Under the pieces are notes generated by a model, which saw only the letters and a program-made list of their open reading frames with translations, made no database searches and was not told the origin of the DNA. Of a stretch of 64,000 nucleotides of DNA, positions 18,204 to 26,926 are shown in pieces. The translations under genes were made by a program, and so were the position numbers. Source of the stretch: Teredinibacter turnerae T7901. GTDB lineage: Bacteria > Pseudomonadota > Gammaproteobacteria > Pseudomonadales > Cellvibrionaceae. The DNA is taken from positions 2,725,125-2,789,124 of the forward strand of contig NC_012997.1 in assembly GCF_000023025.1 (NCBI RefSeq), read 5' to 3'. Position 1 is the first letter of the stretch. Every line of letters begins with the position of its first letter.

Positions 18204-18737
18204 ATGCCGCGCAAGCTCTTTAAACGCTGGAGTCCCGACCCCGCAAAAATCCGAAATATTAAAGCGCTCAATTTTCTTGGCGCACTGCTCCACGACCCTA
18301 ACTTGTTTCACTTGAACAGGCACTCTGTATCAGTCGCATTTTTTGTGGGTCTTTTTTGCGCATTTTTGCCCGTACTTGGACAGATTCCACTCGCTGCGCT
18401 GGGTGCGTTATTTTTCCGTTGCAATCTGCCAATATCGGTTGCGCTGGTGTGGATCAGCAATCCGTTCACCTTCCCTGTCATCTATTTCGCCACCTACAAA
18501 CTCGGCGTGAAGTTAATGCAGCTTGAACCCAAGCCGTTTCACTTCGAAATGAGCTGGCAGTGGTTCGCGACTGAGTTTGCCGCCATCTGGGAGCCTTTGT
18601 TACTGGGCAGCTTAATCGCCAGCCTGTTTTTCGGCTGCCTCGGATTTCTGATTATTCAGTGGACGTGGCGCTGGCATGTTATCCAGCGCTGGCAGGAAAG
18701 GCGTGCACAACGACTGGCGCAGAAAAATAAAGACTAA
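18204..18737 (+). CDS. DUF2062 inner-membrane protein
   Basis: 177 residues from ATG 18204; a TTG at 18177 would add nine residues. Typical DUF2062 protein: a basic N-terminus (MPRKLFKRWSPDP), then GLFCAFLPVLGQIPLAALGALFFRCNLPISVAL and VWISNPFTFPVIYFATYKLG, the two conserved hydrophobic segments with the SNP motif. A last hydrophobic segment (PLLLGSLIASLFFGCLGFLIIQW) lies before a basic tail. Function unknown. It is found next to comEC in pseudomonads too, divergently placed as here. Confidence 0.88.
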   Translation: MPRKLFKRWSPDPAKIRNIKALNFLGALLHDPNLFHLNRHSVSVAFFVGLFCAFLPVLGQIPLAALGALFFRCNLPISVALVWISNPFTFPVIYFATYKLGVKLMQLEPKPFHFEMSWQWFATEFAAIWEPLLLGSLIASLFFGCLGFLIIQWTWRWHVIQRWQERRAQRLAQKNKD

Positions 18738-18764
18738 TCTCGCCAGCGGAAAGTGGACCGACGC

Positions 18765-19622
18765 TTAGCGCCGGGTGCGAGATGTATTGGCTTTGCGCAA
18801 TTTTCGCTGGTGACGCTCGCGACTGCGGCGCAGCTCAGGGGAGTATTTTGGTTTGGGCGGCGGCGCCAGGCCGGCTGTATCGCACAATTCACCCACATCT
18901 TTCTCGGTAAGCTCGACCCACTGACCAGCACGCACGTGCGATGGAATGAATATATTACCGTAGCGCACACGTTTTAAGCGGCTGACCCGCACCTCCTGTG
19001 ATTCCCACAAACGTCGGACTTCTCGATTGCGACCTTCCATCACAACGCAATAAAACCAGCGATTCTTACTTTCTTTCTGGCCTTCGACGATATCCGTGAA
19101 ACGCGCAATTCCGTCCTCGAGTAGCACACCGTCCCGCAGGCGCTGAAGCATATCGTTGTCTACTTCACCCTGAATGCGTACCAGGTATTCCCGGTCGATC
19201 CCGGTGGATGGGTGCATCAGCTTATTGGCCAATTCTCCATCGTTGGTAAACAACAACAACCCACTTGTGTTGAAATCTAACCGACCCACGGATATCCAGC
19301 GGCTTTGGGCAATCTTAGGCAGATTGTCGTAAACCGTTGGGCGCCCTTCCGGGTCGTTTCTCGAGCAAATCTGTCCTTCGGGTTTATTGTACAAAATCAC
19401 CCGGGTACGCTGCTTGACCACAGGTGCGGCCTGTATTCGCTTGCCGTCGTATTCGATTTTATCCTCTGCACCAACTCGATCGCCAAGACGCGCGGTCGCG
19501 CCGTTCACGCTTACTTTTCCAAGACTGATCAGACGTTCCATTTCACGACGCGATCCGAGACCAGCGCGCGCGAGGACTTTCTGTAATTTTTCACCTTGGG
19601 GTTCGTTCACTTGTTCTGTCAT
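18765..19622 (-). CDS. rluB: 23S rRNA pseudouridine(2605) synthase
   Basis: 285 residues (E. coli RluB 291). An N-terminal S4 RNA-binding domain (LQKVLARAGLGSRREMERLISLGKVSVNG, about 13-41) precedes an RsuA-family catalytic domain. The catalytic aspartate is in VGRLDFNTSGLLLFTNDGELANKLMHPS (about 117-145), and the C-terminal RNA-binding part contains VMEGRNREVRRLWESQEVRVSRLKRVRYG. It makes pseudouridine at position 2605 of 23S rRNA (E. coli numbering). The basic tail (RSRERHQRKLRKANTSRTRR) is common in RluB. Downstream of scpB with 10 bases between them; the scpA-scpB-rluB order is conserved in pseudomonads. Confidence 0.94.
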   Translation of the reverse strand: MTEQVNEPQGEKLQKVLARAGLGSRREMERLISLGKVSVNGATARLGDRVGAEDKIEYDGKRIQAAPVVKQRTRVILYNKPEGQICSRNDPEGRPTVYDNLPKIAQSRWISVGRLDFNTSGLLLFTNDGELANKLMHPSTGIDREYLVRIQGEVDNDMLQRLRDGVLLEDGIARFTDIVEGQKESKNRWFYCVVMEGRNREVRRLWESQEVRVSRLKRVRYGNIFIPSHVRAGQWVELTEKDVGELCDTAGLAPPPKPKYSPELRRSRERHQRKLRKANTSRTRR

Positions 19623-19632
19623 ATATCCTGTT

Positions 19633-20949
19633 TTACTCGTCAGGCCGATTGTTACGGCTCTGGTTTGCTGCCTCGTCGGCAGTATTAGTCATTTCCGATT
19701 CAGTATTTTCGTCTTCTGGCGCCTCATTCACGCTATCAAACAAGGAGTCATACTGGGTGCTGGACAGCGTGAGATTACTGGTATTTCGCCCGTCAGCGTC
19801 CGCTTTTGCGTCATCAGAATCATCAGATTCAGCGATATCATCAACAGTAAGGTCGTCGACGTCACTAGCGTTACCTTCATCGTCAAATGCATCTTCGACT
19901 TTATCGCGGTCCTCATAGTCCTGCGAGCCGCCGTCCTCTGGGAACAACCCTCCAAGATCGTACTCCTGCTCAGCATCGTCTTCCGATGCGAACGGGACAT
20001 TGGCGATCTCAGCGTGCTCATCGAAATCACCCACTAGAGACGAATCGTCTTCACCTTCGTCGCCTATGCTGCGGGCAGCATCGTTATCTAGTTCATTCGG
20101 GGCGCTGTCCTCATGCGCAGTTGGCTCGATATGCTGAGCATCATCTTCGTCCGCAGAGGGCATATTTTCGGTATCAGTTGTTGGTTCGCCTAGGTCAATA
20201 TCCGAAACCCGCTCCTCTCCAGATGCGTCCTTACCAGCGCCGTCAGTATCGTTATCACCTTCTGTGCTTTCTGTATCGTCGGCAGTTTCTGTGCCATCGG
20301 CCGACTCACCCTCCGGCACGGTACCCTCTGCATGTTCAGCCGCATTAGCCGCCGCCATTACACTTTCCTGCACTTCAGGTGGAAGACTATCGAATTCCAG
20401 TGTTTCGTTGAGACTGTCTATATCACGCAACTCGCCAAGCGTGGGTAGTTCGTCGAGGCTCTTCAAATTAAAGTAGTCGAGAAATTGCCGGGTTGTAGCG
20501 TAAAGCGCAGGTCGGCCAGGGACATCCCGATGGCCTACCACTTTTACCCAATCTCTTTCTGCCAGCGTTTTAATAATATGGCTACTCACCGCCACCCCAC
20601 GCACTTCTTCAATATCACCACGAGTAATGGGTTGGCGATAGGCAATCAGTGCGAGAGTTTCCAGCAGTGCACGCGAGTACTTTTGCGGCTTTTCTTCCCA
20701 CAAGCGATTTATCCATACAGCCAAGTCTTCTTTCACTTGAAATCGGTAGCCGCTCGCAACTTCGATAAGTTGAAAACCTCGGCCTTCGCAGTCGGTTTGG
20801 ATAGCAGCGATTGCCTCGCGCAGCGCGTCTTTTGTGGGGGTTTCGTTTTCATCGAACAGGGTGAGCAAGCGATCGAGTGTTACTGGCTCACCCGCCGCCA
20901 AAACGGCGCCTTCAACGATAAATTTTAATTGGTCTATTTCGTGACTCAT
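19633..20949 (-). CDS. scpB: Segregation and condensation protein B with long acidic tail
   Basis: 438 residues, about twice the usual family core. Residues about 5-190 are the two winged-helix ScpB domain (LKFIVEGAVLAAGEPVTLDRLLTLF, then ALLETLALIAYRQPITRGDIEEVRGVAVSS and GRPALYATTRQFLDYFNLKSLDELPTL), which binds ScpA and Smc. From about residue 200 to the end the chain is almost only Asp, Glu, Ser, Ala and Gly, with little predicted structure (TETADDTESTEGDNDTDGAG). Such tails occur in some other gammaproteobacterial ScpB proteins but this one is long. Acts with ScpA and Smc in chromosome compaction and segregation. The stop of scpA is 5 bases before its ATG. Confidence 0.93.
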   Translation of the reverse strand: MSHEIDQLKFIVEGAVLAAGEPVTLDRLLTLFDENETPTKDALREAIAAIQTDCEGRGFQLIEVASGYRFQVKEDLAVWINRLWEEKPQKYSRALLETLALIAYRQPITRGDIEEVRGVAVSSHIIKTLAERDWVKVVGHRDVPGRPALYATTRQFLDYFNLKSLDELPTLGELRDIDSLNETLEFDSLPPEVQESVMAAANAAEHAEGTVPEGESADGTETADDTESTEGDNDTDGAGKDASGEERVSDIDLGEPTTDTENMPSADEDDAQHIEPTAHEDSAPNELDNDAARSIGDEGEDDSSLVGDFDEHAEIANVPFASEDDAEQEYDLGGLFPEDGGSQDYEDRDKVEDAFDDEGNASDVDDLTVDDIAESDDSDDAKADADGRNTSNLTLSSTQYDSLFDSVNEAPEDENTESEMTNTADEAANQSRNNRPDE

Positions 20950-20954
20950 TGCTT

Positions 20955-21833
20955 TTATTCAGATCGTGCCTTAACGTGAATTGGGCCGAAAGATTCAGTC
21001 TGTACGATTTCCACTAGCGATTCCTTGATCAATTCCATAACAGCGAGGAATGTCACAACCACGCCCAGGCGCCCTTCAGAGACACTGAACAAGCTCACAA
21101 AAGGCACGAATTGTTGCCCGGAAAGCTTGTCGAGCACCTGGGTCATCCGCTCGCGCGTCGACAGTTTTTCTTTTTCCACGTGGTGGCTTTCGAACATATC
21201 TGCGCGGCGCAAGACTTCGGCGAGCGCTACCAGGATTTCTTTCAGGTCCACATCCGGGTCCGGACGGGTAAGGTTTCTATCGGGCCCCTGAGCCTTGGCA
21301 ATATGCGTGTCGCGATGCAGGCGAGGCAGAGAATCGATGTCCTCCGCCGCCTGTTTAAAGCGTTCGTACTCTTGCAAGCGCCGAATCAGATTTGCGCGCG
21401 GATCGTCTTCCTCTTCCTCGTCGCCCTCCGATGAGCGCGGCAACAACATGCGTGATTTGATTTCCGCAAGCATCGCTGCCATCACCAGATATTCCGCTGC
21501 CAATTCGAATTGCATCGCCTCCATCATTTCGACGTAAGTCACATATTGCTGCGTTATCTCTGAAACGTCGATTTCCAGAATATCAAGATTCTGCCTTCGG
21601 ATGAGATACAACAGTAAGTCGAGGGGACCTTCGAACGCCTCGAGAAAAACTTCGAGTGCATCAGGTGGGATGTAGAGGTCTTTGGGAATCTGGGTAAACG
21701 CTTTGCCCTGCACTATCGCAAAAGGCATTTCTTCCTGTTCCGGGTGTGGCTCTCCCTGCGGCGGGTGTTGCTCGTGCTCAGCAACGGGTACGGGCTCCGC
21801 GCTGGCAATTTCGTGTGTTTCAACTCCCGACAA
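20955..21833 (-). CDS. scpA: Segregation and condensation protein A
   Basis: 292 residues, the kleisin subunit of the Smc-ScpAB complex that bridges the Smc heads. The core begins at about residue 60 with LEVFLEAFEGPLDLLLYLIRRQNLDILEIDVSEITQQYV, the Smc-neck binding helices. It ends with a winged helix near 225-290 (VVTFLAVMELIKESLVEIVQTESFGPIHV). Residues 1-50 are acidic and proline-rich, as in related species. It starts with TTG 21833, well supported by GAGGA six bases upstream; no ATG upstream fits. First gene of the scpA-scpB-rluB run. Confidence 0.94.
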   Translation of the reverse strand: MSGVETHEIASAEPVPVAEHEQHPPQGEPHPEQEEMPFAIVQGKAFTQIPKDLYIPPDALEVFLEAFEGPLDLLLYLIRRQNLDILEIDVSEITQQYVTYVEMMEAMQFELAAEYLVMAAMLAEIKSRMLLPRSSEGDEEEEDDPRANLIRRLQEYERFKQAAEDIDSLPRLHRDTHIAKAQGPDRNLTRPDPDVDLKEILVALAEVLRRADMFESHHVEKEKLSTRERMTQVLDKLSGQQFVPFVSLFSVSEGRLGVVVTFLAVMELIKESLVEIVQTESFGPIHVKARSE

Positions 21834-21991
21834 GAGTAATCCTCAAGTGTAACTAAAAAAATGACCGCGCATTATAGCGGCACTCATGCCGCTATAGCTA
21901 CGCCAGAGAAAATGATAGACCTAGCAGCTGCTCAGTAGATCGCGCGCCATGCCCAATTTTGGCTGGCAGGCTAGCGCTGACCGTTGAAGAA

Positions 21992-22612
21992 TCAGCGGAA
22001 GTCGCTGATATCGCCGCACCCTTCGCGCATAACCTGCGGCTCATCGCCGGTGAGATCAATCACACTGGTGGGCTCAAGACCGCAAAAGCCACCGTCGATA
22101 ACCAGCTCGCATTGATGCTCAAGGGTATCGCGGATATCGTACGGGTCGGTGAGCGGCAATGTGTCACCGGGCAAAATCAACGAGCTGCTCATTAGTGGTT
22201 CACCCAACTCTTCCAGCAGAGCCAGTGCAATAGCGTTGTCTGGCACCCTCATACCGAGCGTTTTACGTTTTGGGTGTTGCAGCCGCCGGGGGACCTCGGA
22301 GGTGGCATTGAGAATAAATGTAAACGGCCCGGGCGTATGGCTTTTAATAATCCGATAGGCCGTGTTGTCTACGCGAGCGTAGTTCGCCAGCTCGGACAGA
22401 TCCCTACACATCAAGGTGAAGTTATGATGTTTATCCAGCTGACGGAGCGCGCGAATCCGGTCCAGCGCGAGCTTGTCGCCAATATGGCAGCCCAGCGCGT
22501 ATGCTGAATCCGTCGGATACACAATCAAACCACCTCGCCGCAGGATGTCGACAGCCTGGCTGATAAGTCTCGCTTGTGGGTTTTCCGGATGGATTGAAAA
22601 AAACTGCGCCAT
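21992..22612 (-). CDS. YciO-type Sua5/YrdC family protein
   Basis: 206 residues from ATG 22612, chosen because AAGGA lies six bases upstream; an upstream start at 22666 would overlap rnm and has no such site. It is a YrdC-fold protein: LISQAVDILRRGGLIVYPTDSAYALGCHIG (about 16-45), KHHNFTLMCRDLSELANYARVDNTAYR, PGPFTFILNATSEVPRRL and RVPDNAIALALLEELGEPLMSSSL are the usual substrate-pocket segments. It matches YciO (about 206 residues) rather than the essential TsaC/Sua5, which make threonylcarbamoyl-AMP; YciO's role is not settled. Next to rnm, as in E. coli. Confidence 0.87.
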   Translation of the reverse strand: MAQFFSIHPENPQARLISQAVDILRRGGLIVYPTDSAYALGCHIGDKLALDRIRALRQLDKHHNFTLMCRDLSELANYARVDNTAYRIIKSHTPGPFTFILNATSEVPRRLQHPKRKTLGMRVPDNAIALALLEELGEPLMSSSLILPGDTLPLTDPYDIRDTLEHQCELVIDGGFCGLEPTSVIDLTGDEPQVMREGCGDISDFR

Positions 22613-22650
22613 TCGTTTTCCTTGTTGCTCAAAGTATTCGGGCTTGCGCC

Positions 22651-23478
22651 TTACCAAAGTTCCCATACAGGCCTCACCTGCGCAGGCAAGCTGCCGCTGC
22701 AGCCGAGCTCCTGCCAGGGTTGGTCTGGAAGATGGAAATCGCTTCCAATTGAAGCGGCCAAGCCATATTGGATTGCGATTTTAGCAAGATTATCTGCCAT
22801 TCCGACAGCCTGCCTGCCATTTACGACTTCCAAAGCCAATCCACCGCTGGCGGTAAAGCAATCGACGAGGCGGCAAAGCTTGGTTCGCGTCATTTTGTAT
22901 TTTGCAGGGTGCGCGAGTACCGGGATCCCCCCGGCTGACACCACCCAGTGGACGACCTCCTCAACAGACGGCCATACGTTCTTCACATCGCACGGCTTCC
23001 CTGCCCCCAGATACCGCTTGAACGCCTGGTTCACATTGCTCACGTGACCTTCCCGTACCAGATAACGTGCGAAATGTGGGCGCCCCAGCGTCTCGCCACA
23101 CGCTAGATCGGTTGCCCCTGCAAGTGCGCCAGCTATCCCCGCTTTAGCGAGTTTTTCAGCGATGGCTTCAGCCCTCTGCTGACGGCGATGCTGAACATCT
23201 GCAACCGCGGCATGAATGTCTGGCAAACCCAGGTCCAGTGACAAGCCTACAATATGAACACCGCAACCATTCCACTGGCTCGAGAACTCAATACCGGGGA
23301 TAAGGTCGATACCTTCAATTGTGGCTTGTTTTGCTGCCGCTTCAAGGCCACTCACCGTATCGTGATCGGTAAGCGCCAATACATCCACTTGTTTGGATTT
23401 TGCCCGCACCACCAGCTCAACTGGGCTGAGAACACCATCCGAGTGGCTGCTGTGGCTGTGAAGATCATAAACCTGCAA
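22651..23478 (-). CDS. rnm: PHP-domain exonuclease RNase AM
   Basis: 275 residues (E. coli YciV/Rnm about 293). PHP-fold metal-dependent enzyme: DLHSHSSHSDG (4-14) and LTDHDTVSG (35-43) are the first two metal motifs, with GIEFS (about 60-64), HFARYLV and IGSDFHLPD (about 254-262) completing the site. Rnm trims 5' ends of rRNAs and degrades short oligonucleotides in E. coli. It begins with TTG 23478, placed immediately before the first beta strand; no ATG suits. Divergent from the plus-strand cluster starting at 23615. Confidence 0.9.
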   Translation of the reverse strand: MQVYDLHSHSSHSDGVLSPVELVVRAKSKQVDVLALTDHDTVSGLEAAAKQATIEGIDLIPGIEFSSQWNGCGVHIVGLSLDLGLPDIHAAVADVQHRRQQRAEAIAEKLAKAGIAGALAGATDLACGETLGRPHFARYLVREGHVSNVNQAFKRYLGAGKPCDVKNVWPSVEEVVHWVVSAGGIPVLAHPAKYKMTRTKLCRLVDCFTASGGLALEVVNGRQAVGMADNLAKIAIQYGLAASIGSDFHLPDQPWQELGCSGSLPAQVRPVWELW

Positions 23479-23614
23479 AAGATGATGCCTGTCTTAAACT
23501 TATTGAAAGTTCGAGTGTACCGGAAACTGTCGGCCAGGTGCTGGCGGATTTCGAGTTAACAGTGCATGCCATTCCTGTTAGCATTCGCGCCTACCAAGTA
23601 GGAGTTGTTGAACC

Positions 23615-24343
23615 ATGGCGAAGACCGATAAAAAAGAAAACCCTTTTGTTAACCTGCTGATCAACGTCATTATCCCTACTGTGATACTGGTAAAGTTCAG
23701 CGGTGCAGACTACCTCGGCCCCAAACTCGGGCTCATAGTTGCACTGGCGTTTCCGATTGTTTACGGAATTTATGATTTCGTCCGCACCCGCAAGGTCAAC
23801 TTTTTCTCCGCTTTTGGTGTGCTCAGTGTGATTCTGACTGGCGGCATGAGCCTGCTCCAACTGGACCCAAAATATATTGCGATCAAAGAAGCCGCGATTC
23901 CGCTGCTGTTTGGCGCCGCCACCCTGATATCGCTCAAAACCCCCTACCCTTTAGTAAAAACTTTTTTGTTTAACGACGCCATTTTGCAAACCGATAAAGT
24001 GCATCACGCGTTGGAAGAGCGCGGTAACCGGGCGGCATTTGAACGTACATTGGTGTACGCCTCCTACATGATTGCAGGCTCTTTTTTGCTGAGTTCGGTG
24101 TTGAACTACGTATTGGCTAAAATTGTATTGGTCAGCACACCAGGCACAGAAGAGTTTAACGCGGAGCTCGGCACCATGACGGCGTTAAGCCTTCCGGTAA
24201 TTACCATTCCATCGATGCTTGTTTTGTTCGGCGCACTCTTCTATCTGTTTCGCCAAATCAAGGCGCTGGCAGGCTTGAGTCTGGAGGACGTTTTTGTCGA
24301 TCCCAGCGAAAAAACAGATAACAACGCCGAACCATCGGCGTAA
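23615..24343 (+). CDS. VC0807-family multi-pass inner-membrane protein
   Basis: 242 residues, likely six membrane segments (FVNLLINVIIPTVILVKF, PKLGLIVALAFPIVYGIYDF, FFSAFGVLSVILTGGMSLL, AIPLLFGAATLISL, MIAGSFLLSSVLNYVLAKIVL, PSMLVLFGALFYLFRQIK). The pattern and the conserved N-terminal motif fit the uncharacterised VC0807 family. Resemblance in general design to septation protein A (IspZ/YciB) is worth noting: that gene occupies the same neighbourhood between yciV-type and yciI genes in pseudomonads. AGGAG lies ten bases before ATG 23615. Function unknown. Heads a plus-strand run with YciI and the SH3-domain protein. Confidence 0.8.
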   Translation: MAKTDKKENPFVNLLINVIIPTVILVKFSGADYLGPKLGLIVALAFPIVYGIYDFVRTRKVNFFSAFGVLSVILTGGMSLLQLDPKYIAIKEAAIPLLFGAATLISLKTPYPLVKTFLFNDAILQTDKVHHALEERGNRAAFERTLVYASYMIAGSFLLSSVLNYVLAKIVLVSTPGTEEFNAELGTMTALSLPVITIPSMLVLFGALFYLFRQIKALAGLSLEDVFVDPSEKTDNNAEPSA

Positions 24344-24391
24344 TAGACTGCCAATAAGCCATCGCAACTAATAAAAACAGGGGATACCACC

Positions 24392-24691
24392 ATGCTATAC
24401 GCCATAATAAGTGAAGATATTGAAGACAGCCTCGCGAAGCGCCTATCCGTCCGCCCCAAACATCTTGAACGCATTCAGGCACTGCGCGACGAGGGGCGCC
24501 TGGTTCTGGCTGGCCCTCACCCGGCAATAGACGCCGAGAACCCCGGCGAAGCCGGATTTTCCGGTAGCTTAATTGTCGCGGAGTTTGAATCGCTCGCAGC
24601 CGCGCAAACCTGGGCAGACACCGACCCCTACATAGACGCAGGTGTCTATGCCAAAGTGGTGGTTAAGCCATTCAAAAAAGTACTGCCATAA
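24392..24691 (+). CDS. YciI family protein
   Basis: 99 residues, full length for the family. Single ferredoxin-like domain ([45 protein letters not shown]), with the conserved RPKHLERI and LAGPHPAID segments; the family's active-site His/Asp pair fits H31 and D at about 50. YciI-like proteins are small cytoplasmic dimers related to muconolactone isomerase and dye-degrading enzymes; the reaction here is unknown. Ribosome site GGGGA precedes ATG 24392. Downstream of the VC0807-type gene with 48 bases between them. Confidence 0.9.
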   Translation: MLYAIISEDIEDSLAKRLSVRPKHLERIQALRDEGRLVLAGPHPAIDAENPGEAGFSGSLIVAEFESLAAAQTWADTDPYIDAGVYAKVVVKPFKKVLP

Positions 24692-24713
24692 ACGAGCGCG
24701 ACGGGAATCGATC

Positions 24714-25415
24714 ATGAGTCTGAAACAACGTTTAAGGAATTGCGTATATTTAGCCACCCTTGTTTCAGGTAGTGTGCTGCTTTCTATCTCTACCCATGCA
24801 CAAGACGAACAACAATACGTCACCGATATTCTGCACGTGCCGCTGCGCAGCGGCGAAGGCAACGAGTATCGCATCATAAACAAGGGTATACGCAGTGGTA
24901 CACCCCTGACTATTCTGGAGGCCGGCAGTTCCGAAGAATGGGTAAAGGTACGCACGCCACAAGGCGTCGAAGGATGGATTCGCAGCCAGTATTTACAAGA
25001 GAATGAGACGGCAAGCCGCGTCGCCGCGAAAATGGAATCGCAACTGAAGCGCGCCAACGAAGAAAATGCGCGCCTGCAACAGGAAGTCAGCAATTTAAAA
25101 AAGCAAGCTCAAACGCTGCAACAAACCAGCGATAGCGCACAAAGCGCGGAGCGGGAAATGGCAGAAGAGCTGCAGAACATAAAAACCCTCTCTGCCGGCG
25201 CTATTGATCTGGAAAAACGCTACACCGAGCTGCTCGAACGCCAGCAATTACTGCAAACGCAAAATGATGTGCTTATCGCCGAAAATGAAAATATCAAGGG
25301 TGATACCAGCGTTAAGTTCATGCTGTATGGCGCAGGTTTGATCATCATAGGTATATTGACCGCGTTGATTGTGCCTGCGCTCACAGTCAAAAAACGCCAC
25401 TCCGAATGGCGCTAA
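24714..25415 (+). CDS. TIGR04211-type SH3 domain protein, envelope
   Basis: 233 residues from ATG 24714. Domain order: signal peptide 1-28 (YLATLVSGSVLLSISTHAQ), bacterial SH3 domain about 30-95 (VTDILHVPLRSGEGNEYRII ... WVKVRTPQGVEGWIRSQYL), a long coiled coil about 100-195 (EENARLQQEVSNLKKQAQTLQQ), and a C-terminal membrane segment (FMLYGAGLIIIGILTALIVPALTV) with a basic end. This is the architecture of YgiM and its relatives: an anchored periplasmic protein of unknown function. The frame can extend back into yciI (24642), but the signal peptide fixes the start. Confidence 0.9.
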   Translation: MSLKQRLRNCVYLATLVSGSVLLSISTHAQDEQQYVTDILHVPLRSGEGNEYRIINKGIRSGTPLTILEAGSSEEWVKVRTPQGVEGWIRSQYLQENETASRVAAKMESQLKRANEENARLQQEVSNLKKQAQTLQQTSDSAQSAEREMAEELQNIKTLSAGAIDLEKRYTELLERQQLLQTQNDVLIAENENIKGDTSVKFMLYGAGLIIIGILTALIVPALTVKKRHSEWR

Positions 25416-25448
25416 TTTTAACGACCTACCATTAGAGACTTTATATCC

Positions 25449-26051
25449 ATGCTAAAACATGTGCGTTTTATTGGGCTGGTATTCGCTGCGTTCTGCGTTA
25501 TCGGGAGTGCAGCTGCCGCAAAAAAAGAAGCAAAAGATAACCCGCAAGTTGTGTTCGAAACAGACCTGGGCAAGATAACTATCGAACTGTTTGCCGACGA
25601 AGCACCAAAAACGGTGGCGAACTTTTTGAGCTATGTTGATAGTGAGTTTTATGTGGGAACCATTTTTCACCGTGTCATTCCCGGGTTTGTGGTGCAGGGC
25701 GGCGGCCTGACCTACGACTTTAAACACAAGGAAACAAAAGATCCTGTGGTAAATGAGTCTGCCAACGGTTTAAAAAATCTCGAAGGCACACTTTCCATGG
25801 CGCGGGTGTCTGACCCGGACAGCGCGACATCGCAGTTTTTTATCAATGTGGCCAATAACCCACACCTAGACCCCGATGGCGATAAAGCGGGATACACAGT
25901 GTTTGGCAAAGTGGTCGAAGGCTTCGAAAATGTGAAAAAAATTGAAAAGGAACCCCGCGGCATATACCGCGCCTACCCAGAAGCGCCAAATTACCCGGTC
26001 CGAGTACTTCGCGCGTACCGCCTCAAGGCCAGCGAAAAGGTTAACCCCTAG
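25449..26051 (+). CDS. Periplasmic cyclophilin-type peptidyl-prolyl isomerase
   Basis: 200 residues: signal peptide 1-24 (MLKHVRFIGLVFAAFCVIGSAAAA) and one cyclophilin domain. It reads VVFETDLGKITIELFADEAPKTVANFLSYV, FYVGTIFHRVIPGFVVQGGG, GTLSMARVSDPDSATSQFFIN and GYTVFGKVVEGFENVKKI. Active-site residues are present: FHRV arginine, QGGG glutamine and the SQFFIN phenylalanine. It catalyses cis/trans isomerisation at prolines during folding of exported proteins; PpiA is the closest E. coli relative. Starts 33 bases after the SH3-domain gene. Confidence 0.93.
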   Translation: MLKHVRFIGLVFAAFCVIGSAAAAKKEAKDNPQVVFETDLGKITIELFADEAPKTVANFLSYVDSEFYVGTIFHRVIPGFVVQGGGLTYDFKHKETKDPVVNESANGLKNLEGTLSMARVSDPDSATSQFFINVANNPHLDPDGDKAGYTVFGKVVEGFENVKKIEKEPRGIYRAYPEAPNYPVRVLRAYRLKASEKVNP

Positions 26052-26054
26052 ACC

Positions 26055-26822
26055 ATGAGCCAGATTTCTCTCAGCGTTAACCTCAACAAAATCGCACTGC
26101 TGCGCAATTCACGCGACGGCGATTTTCCTTCGGTCGTCGAATTCGGCAAACGCAGCATCGCTGCCGGGGTACAGGGCTTGACGGTGCACCCTCGGCCGGA
26201 TCAACGGCATATTCGCCCGCACGATGTGCGGGAATTGGCGGATCTGGTACGGCAACACGCAGCGCAACATCTGGAATTTAACATCGAAGGCAACCCTTTT
26301 GCCCCAGCCCGCGATGATTATCCTGGTCTTGTCGAGCTGGCAATTGAGACACAACCGCATCAGTGCACGCTTGTCCCCGACAGCGACGCGCAAAAAACCT
26401 CTGACCACGGCTTCGACCTCAACGAGAGTGGCGACAAACTTCAACCGCTAATAACCCGCCTTAAAAACGCCGGTATTCGCGTGAGCCTTTTTATGGACCC
26501 GGACCTGGCTCAAATAGAGCTTGCAGCAAAACTGGGCGCAGATCGCATAGAGCTATACACCGGGCCATTTGCACATGCCTTTACTGAAAGTGGCGATGCA
26601 GGCCAGGCGGTGTTTGAAGCCCACAGTAAAGCGGCAATACGAGCAACGGAACTCGGTATGGGCGTGAACGCTGGCCACGATCTCAATCTGGACAACATGC
26701 AGTTGTACAACCAGCTACCAGGCCTACTCGAAGTGTCTATCGGTCACGCGCTGACGGTAGACGCTTTATTAATGGGTTTTGATAACACGATCGCTGCATA
26801 CCTAGCGGTGTGTCGCACGTGA
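26055..26822 (+). CDS. pdxJ: Pyridoxine 5'-phosphate synthase
   Basis: 255 residues (E. coli PdxJ 243). TIM-barrel enzyme that condenses 1-deoxyxylulose 5-phosphate with aminoacetone phosphate to make vitamin B6. Motifs: LSVNLNKIALLRNSRDGDFPSVVEF at the N-terminus, GLTVHPRPDQRHIRPHDV (catalytic histidine and arginines), FNIEGNP (catalytic glutamate), CTLVPD, RVSLFMDPD, GADRIELYTG, GVNAGHDLNLDN (second catalytic histidine) and EVSIGHAL. Starts 3 bases after the cyclophilin stop, so they are likely co-transcribed. In E. coli pdxJ is linked to recO; here it is not. Confidence 0.95.
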   Translation: MSQISLSVNLNKIALLRNSRDGDFPSVVEFGKRSIAAGVQGLTVHPRPDQRHIRPHDVRELADLVRQHAAQHLEFNIEGNPFAPARDDYPGLVELAIETQPHQCTLVPDSDAQKTSDHGFDLNESGDKLQPLITRLKNAGIRVSLFMDPDLAQIELAAKLGADRIELYTGPFAHAFTESGDAGQAVFEAHSKAAIRATELGMGVNAGHDLNLDNMQLYNQLPGLLEVSIGHALTVDALLMGFDNTIAAYLAVCRT

Positions 26823-26926
26823 CCTGACTCCTCTGGCTGCGTTGGCGGAAGATCATATTTTGCTCTTAACTCATTGCCAGCCAGCCCCAAAACTTTGCAG
26901 GAAACACCTCTAACTCAGCCACTCAG

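Noticed and set aside
19887-20348. Plus-strand frame of 153 residues rich in Arg, His and Pro
   Set aside because: Shadow of the acidic scpB tail on the opposite strand; composition is an antisense artefact.
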